NCBI RefSeq assembly: GCF_900182815.1
Contig: NZ_FXUA01000002.1
Span: 310,001 to 374,000 of the forward strand
Length of the DNA stretch: 64,000 bases
Direction of reading: 5' to 3'
From: Algoriphagus winogradskyi
GTDB lineage: Bacteria > Bacteroidota > Bacteroidia > Cytophagales > Cyclobacteriaceae
Below, piece after piece: positions 1-7,423 of this stretch; position 1 is the stretch's first letter; every line of letters begins with the position of its first letter. The translations under genes were made by a program, and so were the position numbers. The notes beneath the pieces were generated by a model. It was not told the origin of the DNA, ran no database searches, and saw nothing but the letters and a program-made list of their open reading frames with translations.

Positions 1-1634
1 AATTCTTCGGAAATGATACTTTCGAAGATGATTTCCTCGTCAACTTGAACTTCTGGTTCGCTGTTGATTTCTAACTTTCTATAGTCAAAATCAAGTCTTC
101 CAGCCTTATTAATTTGAGAAGGGAAATCTACTCTTACTTCCGTTTGAGCAGTACAGCCTAAAGCGTCTGTTATTTGGACTTTGAGACTACCTGAAGAGTT
201 GAAATTGATTTCTCGAGCATTATTTTCTCCATTGCTCCAAGAAATTTTGTATGGTTGTACTCCACCTTGTATTGATACCCACGCCACTCCGGTGATGGTA
301 CCAATGGTACAATCCACATCTAGGGCAGTTTCTATTCTTGCTTGTATTGGCTCAGCGTCCGCGATGGTAAATGATTTGCTCACGGTACAACCACTTTCAT
401 CTGATACTAAAAGTTGGTAAGTGCCAGCAGACAAATTCTCTCTATTTAAGCCAGCAGATGGATCGTCTAGCCATTTTGTAGCGTAGTTTCCTGAATTGCC
501 TTTCACTTTTAATCGGATGGTTCCGGAATTTGAACCAGCACAGGAAATATCAGTTTGCTCTATTAATTCCAATTCGAGTGCTGAAGCTGTGCCAAGTGTG
601 AAATGTTTTTCTACAGTACAGCCTAGTGCATCTGTAACCTTAAGAGAATAATTTCCGGCTGTTGCACCACTTAGCTTGGAAGAAGTCTGGCCGTTACTCC
701 ATATATAAGTATAGGGTGCAGATCCACCTTGAATAGTCACTTGGATTTCTCCATTCCCTGCACCAGCACAACTTTCTGGTAAAAGCTTTTCTTCTAGCTG
801 AATTGAGGTTGCTTCTTTGATAGAATAGGAAGCTTGAAATGAGCAACCTGTCTGGTCTTTTATTAAGACACTGTAGGTACCTGCTGCAAGATTGCTTAGA
901 TTTTGGGAGGATGATCCGGTATTCCACTTATAGGTATAAGGTGCCTGACCACCTTTGATGTCCAAATTTATTGACCCATTATTTTGGCCAGAGCAACTTA
1001 AGTTTTCAATGACTTCAGATACTTGCATTCCTTCTGAGGCAGCTTTGATCTCGAATGAAGTGGTGACGTCACAATTGAATATGTCTGCAATGGTTACAGA
1101 GTAAAAACCAGGCGCGAGATTAGTTACCTCCCAGGTATCTTTCATGCCATTACTCCAGGTGATTTGGTAAGGTTCTCCTCTACCTACTTTTACACTTATT
1201 TTCGCCGAACCGTCATTTCCCGAGCCGCATGAAGCATCTGTTTTCTCGAGCGGATTAAGAATTAGGGGGTAAGGCGGCTGAACTACGATCCTTTCTATAT
1301 GTACAGTGCCGGCTGCATCTGTAATTTCTACTGTATAAGTACCTGCGAATAAATTGGTTCTGTCTTTGGTAGTCTCCAGAGTGTTCCAACGATAAGTATA
1401 AGGAGCTAACCCTCCTTTAACATCTAGTATAATGCTGCCTTTTTCGCTATGTGAGCAAAGTGCAAGCTTTCCTGAAACCTCTACAGAGATTCCGTTTGTA
1501 GCAAGTATTCTATTATTATCACTATCCAATGCTGCCTTTTCCGCACGCAGCTGGGCTGAAGCAGGGATACAGATCATCACACTCAATAGGAGTGGGAGTA
1601 TCATCAGGCCATATGTTGAATATACCTTTTTCAA
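1..1634 (-). CDS. SprB-repeat surface protein, N-terminal part (runs off the window)
   Basis: Reading the minus strand from 1634 gives an open frame of 544 codons that leaves the window at base 1, so the C-terminus is not seen. It begins with a signal peptide (hydrophobic core about residues 10-24, cleavage after ASA-Q). About six tandem repeats of 80-90 residues follow, each with the pattern SC.G..NG.I...VkGG.aPYTY.WsnG and ending LsaGtYsv.vtD..GC. This is the SprB repeat (PF13573-like) of Bacteroidota surface adhesins, typically exported by type IX secretion. The chosen start is TTG at 1634 because it supplies the M-K-K head of the signal peptide; a shorter ATG start lies at 1604. An in-frame TGA stands 42 bases upstream of the TTG. 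The neighbouring PorP/SprF-like gene on the same strand supports a secretion/gliding role. Function as an adhesin is inferred. Confidence 0.85.
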   Translation of the reverse strand, partial: MKKVYSTYGLMILPLLLSVMICIPASAQLRAEKAALDSDNNRILATNGISVEVSGKLALCSHSEKGSIILDVKGGLAPYTYRWNTLETTKDRTNLFAGTYTVEITDAAGTVHIERIVVQPPYPLILNPLEKTDASCGSGNDGSAKISVKVGRGEPYQITWSNGMKDTWEVTNLAPGFYSVTIADIFNCDVTTSFEIKAASEGMQVSEVIENLSCSGQNNGSINLDIKGGQAPYTYKWNTGSSSQNLSNLAAGTYSVLIKDQTGCSFQASYSIKEATSIQLEEKLLPESCAGAGNGEIQVTIQGGSAPYTYIWSNGQTSSKLSGATAGNYSLKVTDALGCTVEKHFTLGTASALELELIEQTDISCAGSNSGTIRLKVKGNSGNYATKWLDDPSAGLNRENLSAGTYQLLVSDESGCTVSKSFTIADAEPIQARIETALDVDCTIGTITGVAWVSIQGGVQPYKISWSNGENNAREINFNSSGSLKVQITDALGCTAQTEVRVDFPSQINKAGRLDFDYRKLEINSEPEVQVDEEIIFESIISEE

Positions 1635-1717
1635 GAGCTTTGTAGTTGAGGGAAGCTGGGTGACTTTTCAACTTTCTAAAATTGTCTTATAAATCAAGAT
1701 TACTGCATTTCATTTTT

Positions 1718-1763
1718 AAGAATATTATTTTATGTATATCATATACAACAAAATGATATTCTT
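1718..1763. repeat. 46-base near-perfect inverted repeat
   Basis: Two 14-base arms, 1718-1731 and 1750-1763, are reverse complements except for one position that would form a G-U pair in RNA. Nested inside is a second perfect inverted repeat, TGTATAT-C-ATATACA at 1733-1747. The whole element is A/T apart from five G/C bases. It sits in the upstream region of the SprB-repeat gene, so it could be a protein-binding site or an RNA hairpin in the leader. Confidence 0.6.
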
Positions 1764-1929
1764 TTAAATGGGGCGTATTCCGAAATAAGTATAGAATTAT
1801 TCTTTTATGCAAGCGGTTGATGAAAAGTCGCTAAAACGAAATGCATCTAAAAAAAGTATTATTTTTCCTTATAAATTACCATAGTCAAAAAAAGTAGGAA
1901 ATGATGCTTTTTTGTTATTGTAAAAATGA

Positions 1930-1952
1930 AAAAGCCTCAAAAAGAGGCTTTT
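1930..1952 (-). terminator. Rho-independent terminator after the PorP-like gene
   Basis: A 9-bp stem (AAAAGCCTC / GAGGCTTTT) with a 5-base loop is followed, on the minus strand, by TTTTTCATTTTT-type sequence. It lies 65 bases beyond the stop codon of the PorP-like gene and separates it from the SprB-repeat gene. Confidence 0.7.
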
Positions 1953-2016
1953 AAAAAAAAAATTGTGAATATTTTAAATTTTTTTTCCTGAAAGGTATAA
2001 TAAGTTGTTATCCAGC

Positions 2017-3060
2017 TTAATACTTGAAGCAAGGGATAATTCGATCTCTTAGATTTCTGCTCTTAGAATCTCCCCATAAAAATGAATAAGTAAGGGAAAT
2101 CTCATGCGCACCACCACTATTTCTAAGACCTAATTTTGATATGGTTACATCATAGGAGTAACCAATATCAAGCCCATTTTCGAGAGAAACACCGACTAAG
2201 CCAATGAAAGCTTCATTATTAGGAAGGTTATTTTTTGTGGGGATTCCGCGATACCAAATCCCAAGGACTAGCGGCTCTAGAAAAAATTGTGCTCCGATGT
2301 CTAATTGATTGAAAGGGTCTTGTTGTTTGTAGTTGAAAGCAAAGGATACAGATCGCTCTGAAAAAGAATGGGTGAAGTAATTTCTTCTACCTCCACCAAG
2401 GTCAAACTTAATTCCACCTTGCGCAGATAGTTTCATAGGCAGTTTTGAAACTTGACCTTCTACGAAAGATGTATTTGGCTCCGAAAGATGATGAGCTGAA
2501 GCTCCGAGCCAGATCCTCTTAGAATAAAACATGCCTCCAATGCTATAATCCAGAAAACTGTATCGACTATCGATAGGAATTCCATTGAGTTCATCCGTGA
2601 TTCCGCCAACCGTTCCATTGATGATATCAATCTGAGATCCAAATACCAAGTCTGAGAAGAATGCATCTCGTTGCATATAACTGACCATACCTCCGACTCT
2701 GAAAAATGTATTTTCACTCAATTGCAATCGATATGCGTAAGAAAGACCGATTTCATTGGTGGATAGGTTTGCCAAGCTTTCTTGGCTTCCGTTAAATATT
2801 AATCCAATACCACTATTATAGTCAAATATATAATGATCAATATAAGCTGAATAGGAGTTGAAATTTTGGTCTAAGCCTGGCCACTGGTTACGGTAGTTTA
2901 CCCCTATACGGGTAAGTTCACTGGCTCCAGTTAAAGCAGGATTTAAGTATAAAGGTGCAGCGTAGAATTGAGAGTACTGGGTATCTTGAGCTATTACATC
3001 GGACAAAATGCAACAAATAGCCCCTATAGTAATAAATACACCGAATATCCTCCTGAACAT
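2017..3060 (-). CDS. PorP/SprF family type IX secretion outer-membrane protein
   Basis: A 347-residue protein with a signal peptide (cleavage near VIA-QD) followed by the N-terminal signature of the PorP/SprF family, QYSQFYAAPLYLNPALTGA at about residues 26-45. The rest is alternating strands typical of an outer-membrane beta-barrel, with the late motif GYSYDVTISKLG. Members of this family work with large T9SS cargo; SprF is needed for SprB secretion in Flavobacterium. The gene sits directly upstream, on the same strand, of a SprB-repeat protein, the usual partner arrangement. Start set at ATG 3060, two codons after an in-frame TTG (3066), with a promoter box (TAAATTTG) 22 bases upstream. The partner relation is inferred from adjacency. 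Confidence 0.9.
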   Translation of the reverse strand: MFRRIFGVFITIGAICCILSDVIAQDTQYSQFYAAPLYLNPALTGASELTRIGVNYRNQWPGLDQNFNSYSAYIDHYIFDYNSGIGLIFNGSQESLANLSTNEIGLSYAYRLQLSENTFFRVGGMVSYMQRDAFFSDLVFGSQIDIINGTVGGITDELNGIPIDSRYSFLDYSIGGMFYSKRIWLGASAHHLSEPNTSFVEGQVSKLPMKLSAQGGIKFDLGGGRRNYFTHSFSERSVSFAFNYKQQDPFNQLDIGAQFFLEPLVLGIWYRGIPTKNNLPNNEAFIGLVGVSLENGLDIGYSYDVTISKLGLRNSGGAHEISLTYSFLWGDSKSRNLRDRIIPCFKY

Positions 3061-3082
3061 AGACAATTACGCCTTTACCAGA

Positions 3083-3109
3083 CAAATTTATGCATTTGTT
3101 AACTGGCAA
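3083..3109 (-). promoter_or_regulatory. Bacteroidota-type promoter of the PorP-like gene
   Basis: On the minus strand TTG (3109-3107), a 16-base spacer and TAAATTTG (3090-3083) match the Bacteroidota -33/-7 pattern. Transcription would begin near 3078, giving a leader of roughly 18 bases before the ATG at 3060. Confidence 0.5.
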
Positions 3110-3284
3110 GGGTTATATTATTATGAATTAACGACTTGAAACACCTAGGGCTTATGATTGGGGCTCAATCAAATGAGTTTCAAAGCATTGTTTTTGAAGC
3201 ACTACCAATTTGTAGCGCATTCGAATTAATGCTACCGCTGTTCAATAATTATACCAAAGGGTAAGAGAATTATGATAGGTGGAA

Positions 3285-4517
3285 TTAAATGTCTATTTCG
3301 ACCTGATTTCTTATCAAATCTTCAAATAATTCTCGGTTTCTAATCAATTGCGCTTTTCCTCCCCAAACCAATACCTCAGCAGGTCGAAGTCTGGAATTGT
3401 AATTAGAGGCCATACTGATTCCATATGCCCCAGCATTTTTAAATACTAAAAGATCCCCTTTGCTGACTTTTGCAAGCATACGATCTTTTGCCAGCGTATC
3501 TGTTTCACAGATGTAACCAACTACATTATATGGATTCAATTCTCCCTCAGGATTGCTGAGATTATATACATCATGAAATGCGTCGTACATCATTGGTCTG
3601 ATGAGATGATTCAGACCCGAATCTACTCCTACAAATGTGATTTGAGGCGTCTTTTTCACGACATTGGATTCTACCACCAGATAGCCAGATTCACTCACTA
3701 GGAATTTCCCAGGCTCTAACCAAAGCTCTAGTTTTCTACCGTATTTCTCGCAAAAAGTATTGAATGCTTTGGATACTTTAGTGCCAACTTCGGCCATATC
3801 GGTGGATGGGTCGCCATCTTTATAGGCAACTTTAAATCCTCCCCCAAAATCCAGGAATGAGAGATTTGGAAAATTCATAGCGGCCTCAAAAAGCACATTT
3901 CCACCTCTCAAAAAGATCTCAGCATCAAGTATATCAGATCCTGTATGGATATGAAGCCCCACGATATTGATATTGTATTGCTTCACTACCTCTAGGATCT
4001 CGGGAAGCTGATGAATAGATATTCCAAACTTACTTTGAATATGGCCTACAGAAATTTTCGCATTTCCACCAGCCATAATATGAGGATTAATACGAATGCA
4101 AGCTGGCTTTGTATTTCCATAGACTGCACCAAACTCCTCCATTAGTGGAATGCTGTCAAGATTGATCATTATTCCCAATTCCACCGCTTCTTGTACCTCT
4201 CGAAAGTTAACTCCACTAGGCGTATACATGATTTCAGAAGCAGAAAACCCTGCCAACATACAAATCTTCGCTTCTTCGATAGAAACGGCATCGACGCCTC
4301 CTCCAGCTTTTTTCACCAATTTCAAAATACTTATATTGGATAAAGCTTTAGTAGCATATTTAATCTTTAGAGGAACTGAGGCAAAGGCAGTCTGTAGAGA
4401 TTTGATTTGACTTACGATCTTTTCTCCATCATATATATATACCGGCGTACCAAATTCTTTAGCAATCGATTCTATGCTTATTCCTTGAAGCTGAGTAGGA
4501 TGTTGAGGTGCTGACAT
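3285..4517 (-). CDS. lysA: diaminopimelate decarboxylase
   Basis: Catalyses the PLP-dependent decarboxylation of meso-diaminopimelate to L-lysine, the last step of lysine synthesis, in the cytoplasm. The 410-residue protein has the fold III PLP enzyme layout: KYATKAL with the PLP lysine at residue 57, the HIHTGSD segment, the FLDFGGGFK glycine loop, the LEPGKFLV phosphate-binding motif, and the GYICETDT segment carrying the catalytic cysteine. The frame opens ten codons earlier at TTG 4547, but a TATCTTTG promoter box overlaps that stretch (4542-4535), so the ATG at 4517 is taken as the start. Divergent from the histidine kinase gene. High confidence in function. Confidence 0.95.
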   Translation of the reverse strand: MSAPQHPTQLQGISIESIAKEFGTPVYIYDGEKIVSQIKSLQTAFASVPLKIKYATKALSNISILKLVKKAGGGVDAVSIEEAKICMLAGFSASEIMYTPSGVNFREVQEAVELGIMINLDSIPLMEEFGAVYGNTKPACIRINPHIMAGGNAKISVGHIQSKFGISIHQLPEILEVVKQYNINIVGLHIHTGSDILDAEIFLRGGNVLFEAAMNFPNLSFLDFGGGFKVAYKDGDPSTDMAEVGTKVSKAFNTFCEKYGRKLELWLEPGKFLVSESGYLVVESNVVKKTPQITFVGVDSGLNHLIRPMMYDAFHDVYNLSNPEGELNPYNVVGYICETDTLAKDRMLAKVSKGDLLVFKNAGAYGISMASNYNSRLRPAEVLVWGGKAQLIRNRELFEDLIRNQVEIDI

Positions 4518-4534
4518 TGTCTGAAATTTGCGGG

Positions 4535-4542
4535 CAAAGATA
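4535..4542 (-). promoter_or_regulatory. TAnnTTTG promoter box of lysA
   Basis: The minus strand reads TATCTTTG here, 17 bases before the ATG at 4517. No clear TTG element is seen at the usual distance. The box lies inside the longer open frame, so it decides the start codon of lysA. Confidence 0.45.
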
Positions 4543-4559
4543 GCCAAATAACAAAAAAA

Positions 4560-4575
4560 GGAGGCATTTGCCCCC
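4560..4575. other. GC-rich hairpin between lysA and the histidine kinase gene
   Basis: GGAGGC-ATTT-GCCCCC can fold into a 6-bp stem (one G-U pair on the minus-strand transcript). On the minus strand it is followed by seven T residues, which looks like a terminator, yet no minus-strand gene lies immediately upstream. Confidence 0.3.
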
Positions 4576-4698
4576 TATTTTCATTAGTTATAGTGTAATT
4601 AAGAAAATTTTATTTCCGAGTTTAAATATAGATGAAGGAGGTCAATTTAACCTCTTTCTACCCAATTTGAAGCGGTTAAATATTGTTAAGCTCTCTAC

Positions 4699-4724
4699 TT
4701 GGCCTGATTATAGGATTAAATTTG
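4699..4724 (+). promoter_or_regulatory. Promoter of the RprX-like kinase gene
   Basis: TTG (4699-4701), a 15-base spacer and TAAATTTG (4717-4724) stand just four bases before the ATG at 4729. If used, transcription would start at or next to the start codon, so the message would be leaderless or nearly so. Confidence 0.5.
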
Positions 4725-4728
4725 TACA

Positions 4729-6456
4729 ATGTCGAAGAGTAATATTATCCTTATCGTTGTTTTGATGTCCCTAGCCAGCTTTGGTTTGATGGGCTTTCAA
4801 TTCTATTGGGTGAAGAATGCTATTCGCATTAATAGAGAGCGATTTGATCAAAATGTGTATCAGGCACTTTCCTCCACTGTAGATGAGTTGGAGAAAGGAG
4901 AGACATCAGCGGCTTTTTATGGCTATATGATGCAAGACTCAATCATGAGTAGATCTCTATTTGAAAAGATCGATCCGATTGATTTTGACCTTACGGTAAA
5001 TTCCAGAAGAACCCTAAGATCCAGACCCTCATTAGTAGATTCCTTTTTTCAGGAAAGTCCTCCTCGGGTAAGCCAAACCTTCAGGAGAATCCTTGAATCA
5101 AGAGGATTGGACATGAATCAGCTGGAAGAGTTAGAGTCCTTTTTTACCTACATGACTCCCGAGCTAGCCTCCAAGATGCAGTTTACTCCAGATGAAATGG
5201 AAGTTTTGCTTCAAGAAAAGGAACGCCAACTTTTGTATTTAAGCCAGCGGGAAAATTCTCCTAGAAAGCCGAATGTTCCTACTACAGAACAGATTGTGGA
5301 GATGCAACCTGAGTTCAACATCAGCCCAGATGCTTTGGAGAAAGTATATAGAACAAATATTAAGATCGATTTCATAAATAAAGCCTGGGAAGAAGTAACT
5401 GCAGGGCAAAAAGCGATTCTAGATCGGCTAGATACGGCACGAGTCAGGCAACTACTGAAAAGATACCTCCTGGAAAGAAATATTTCAGAAGAATTTGAGC
5501 TGGGACTGCTTAAGGATGATGGGCTATTGCTTCCTATCGGACCTGTCAAGCAGCAGTTTGTACTTGTACAGCAAGGTATTCAGGCAAGACTTTTCCCAAA
5601 TGATATTTTTGGTAAGGAAAATTTCTTAACCATCTATTTCCCAGAGAAAACCAACCATGTTATTCGGGAAGTTTGGCTACCTATATCCAGCTCCATTGTA
5701 TTCATCGTAGTGATCATTTCCTGCTTTATCTATGCGATAAAAGTGATTATCCGTCAAAAAGCCCTCTCGGATACGAAAAATGATTTCATTAATAACATGA
5801 CTCATGAATTCAAGACTCCTTTGGCCACGGTGAGCCTGGCTGTGGAGGCGCTTCAAGATCCAGAACTCTCCAGTCAGGATAAATTCCGGACAAGGTATTT
5901 GGGCATAATTAAGGATGAAAATAAGCGCTTGGTGTCTCAGGTAGAAAACGTTCTTCAGGCGGCTGCGTTGGATAAGAAGGATTTCAAATTGAAAATAGAA
6001 TCTCTAAATCTGGCAGAAATTTTAGAAACTACTGTTGATCATTTTGGCCTGCAAGTCGAAAAGAAGGGTGGACAGATCACCTTTATAAATGAGCTAACTG
6101 AACCTATGGTTCAAGGAGATTTATTTCACCTTACCCATATTTTCAATAATCTATTGGATAATGCAAACAAGTATTCTCCTGACTCTCCGTTTATAACGAT
6201 TGTAGCAAAAGATAATACGGAAGAGGTATTCATTACCATCAAAGACGAAGGAATTGGGATGAATAAAGATGCGCAAAGGAAAATTTTTGATAAATTCTAT
6301 CGTGTTCCTACAGGAAATGTTCACGATGTCAAAGGTTTCGGCCTAGGGCTTTCTTACGTAAAGGCCATGTTGGAGGCACATAAAGGAGGAATTCAAGTAA
6401 GTAGCGAACTTGGAAAAGGAAGCTCATTCACCATTAACATACCAAAGAAACAATGA
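4729..6456 (+). CDS. membrane sensor histidine kinase, RprX-like
   Basis: A 575-residue kinase. A transmembrane helix lies at about residues 7-24, then a periplasmic sensor region of roughly 290 residues with charged helical character, then a second helix at about 320-342. The DHp domain has MTHEFKTPLATV with the phosphorylated histidine at residue 359. The catalytic domain shows the N box (LLDNANKYS), the G1 box DEGIG, and GFGLGLSYV near the C-terminus. No HAMP domain is evident. It overlaps the response regulator by four bases (ATGA), so the two are co-translated. The pair resembles RprX/RprY of Bacteroides. The signal sensed is unknown. Confidence 0.9.
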   Translation: MSKSNIILIVVLMSLASFGLMGFQFYWVKNAIRINRERFDQNVYQALSSTVDELEKGETSAAFYGYMMQDSIMSRSLFEKIDPIDFDLTVNSRRTLRSRPSLVDSFFQESPPRVSQTFRRILESRGLDMNQLEELESFFTYMTPELASKMQFTPDEMEVLLQEKERQLLYLSQRENSPRKPNVPTTEQIVEMQPEFNISPDALEKVYRTNIKIDFINKAWEEVTAGQKAILDRLDTARVRQLLKRYLLERNISEEFELGLLKDDGLLLPIGPVKQQFVLVQQGIQARLFPNDIFGKENFLTIYFPEKTNHVIREVWLPISSSIVFIVVIISCFIYAIKVIIRQKALSDTKNDFINNMTHEFKTPLATVSLAVEALQDPELSSQDKFRTRYLGIIKDENKRLVSQVENVLQAAALDKKDFKLKIESLNLAEILETTVDHFGLQVEKKGGQITFINELTEPMVQGDLFHLTHIFNNLLDNANKYSPDSPFITIVAKDNTEEVFITIKDEGIGMNKDAQRKIFDKFYRVPTGNVHDVKGFGLGLSYVKAMLEAHKGGIQVSSELGKGSSFTINIPKKQ

Positions 6457-7148
6457 GTAAAGCAAAATTATTAGTGGTCGAGGACGATCCAAATTTGGGA
6501 GATATCCTGCAGGAATATTTGGAAATGAAAGGGTATGAACCTACGCTTTGCCGTGATGGTGAAGAGGGTTGGAATAAATTCAAGAAGGGGAAATTTGATC
6601 TTTGTCTTCTGGATATTATGATGCCGAAAAAAGATGGGTTTACCCTAGCTAAAGAGATTAAAAAAGTGGAGGAAAACTTACCGATACTTTTCCTCACGGC
6701 AAAAAACCAAAAGGATGACATTATCGAAGGCCTTAAAATTGGCGCGGATGATTACATCACTAAGCCATTTAGCATGGAGGAATTACTACTTCGTGTCAAT
6801 GCGATCTTGAAGCGAACTCACAAAAGTGAAGATATCAATCCGCTGAAAATATATACTTTCGGAGGTTTCACACTGCATTACGATGAGCAATTCTTAGATG
6901 GACCAAAAGGCCGTCACAAGTTGACTTCGAAGGAAAATGAGCTTATTCGCCTACTTGCTTCCGAAATCAACAATCTGGTAAACAGAAGTCATGCTCTGAA
7001 ACAAATCTGGGGAGACGATAGCTACTTCAATGCGAGAAGTATGGATGTGTATCTAAGCAAAATCCGTAAGCTTCTGAAAGATGATCCTAAAGTGCAGATC
7101 ATTACCGTTCACGGAGAAGGCTTTAAGCTGATCGTCAGCGAAGGATAA
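6453..7148 (+). CDS. response regulator, OmpR/PhoB family, RprY-like
   Basis: A 231-residue regulator. The receiver domain (about 1-120) carries the acidic pocket ED-D at residues 10-12, the phospho-acceptor aspartate at 54 (CLLDIMMP), the LTAKN threonine and the KPF lysine. A linker leads to a winged-helix DNA-binding domain (about 135-228) with TSKENELIRLL, RSMDVYLSKIRKLL and the wing VHGEGFKL. The start overlaps the stop of the kinase gene as ATGA, so kinase and regulator are cognate. A strong terminator follows. Target genes cannot be told from the sequence. Confidence 0.93.
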   Translation: MSKAKLLVVEDDPNLGDILQEYLEMKGYEPTLCRDGEEGWNKFKKGKFDLCLLDIMMPKKDGFTLAKEIKKVEENLPILFLTAKNQKDDIIEGLKIGADDYITKPFSMEELLLRVNAILKRTHKSEDINPLKIYTFGGFTLHYDEQFLDGPKGRHKLTSKENELIRLLASEINNLVNRSHALKQIWGDDSYFNARSMDVYLSKIRKLLKDDPKVQIITVHGEGFKLIVSEG

Positions 7149-7224
7149 TGGATTGCCAGAAGTTGGGTGTCCGATGTCGGATGTTTTTACAATGGTGACT
7201 TTCCGAAAACAATACTAAAAGTAG

Positions 7225-7260
7225 AAAGCCAGAGTGATTTAAGATCGCTCTGGCTTTTTG
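7225..7260 (+). terminator. Rho-independent terminator after the response regulator
   Basis: A 14-bp stem (7225-7238 with 7244-7257, one G-U pair), loop TTAAG, followed by a T-rich run. It ends the kinase-regulator operon. Confidence 0.85.
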
Positions 7261-7317
7261 TTGTAGGGAAATCTATTCCTTTTTTATCTAGAATCTTGGC
7301 TCTATTATTTAACTGCT

Positions 7318-7372
7318 AGATTGCTTCGTTGTACCCCCGATTCTCCAATCGGGTCTTCTCCTCTCAATGACG
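7318..7372. repeat. Probable dispersed intergenic repeat with internal hairpin
   Basis: The outer parts (TTGCTTCGTTGTACC and CTCTCAATGACG) look like an interspersed intergenic sequence often seen in Bacteroidota genomes. A 7-bp hairpin (CCCGATT-CTCC-AATCGGG, 7336-7353) sits between them. Only one copy is present in this window, so the repeat status rests on recollection, not on the sequence here. Confidence 0.35.
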
Positions 7373-7405
7373 ATCTAATCTTAACTCTCTTATCTTGATA
7401 CTAAC

Positions 7406-7423
7406 GTCTAGCTACTTGATACT
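7406..7423. repeat. 18-base intergenic repeat, copy 1
   Basis: GTCTAG-CT-ACTTGATACT matches copy 2 at 12522-12539 in 16 of 18 positions. The last nine bases also occur at 7394-7402. Both copies lie just beyond the 3' end of a minus-strand gene. Confidence 0.55.

Larger units (their letters stand above)
1635..2016. other. 382-base AT-rich intergenic region
   Basis: No gene is visible here. It holds the terminator of the PorP-like gene (1930-1952) and a long AT-rich inverted repeat (1718-1763) about 85 bases upstream of the SprB-repeat start. I could not find a convincing TAnnTTTG promoter box for the SprB-repeat gene in it. Confidence 0.6.

Noticed and set aside
694..927. 77-codon minus-strand open frame
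   Set aside because: It lies out of frame inside the SprB-repeat gene, whose own frame is continuous and shows clear repeats.
4518..4547. Longer N-terminus for lysA
   Set aside because: The added codons contain the TATCTTTG promoter box and are not family-like.
5211..5549. 112-codon minus-strand open frame opposite the RprX-like kinase
   Set aside because: Serine-rich antisense shadow; the plus-strand frame carries all kinase motifs.
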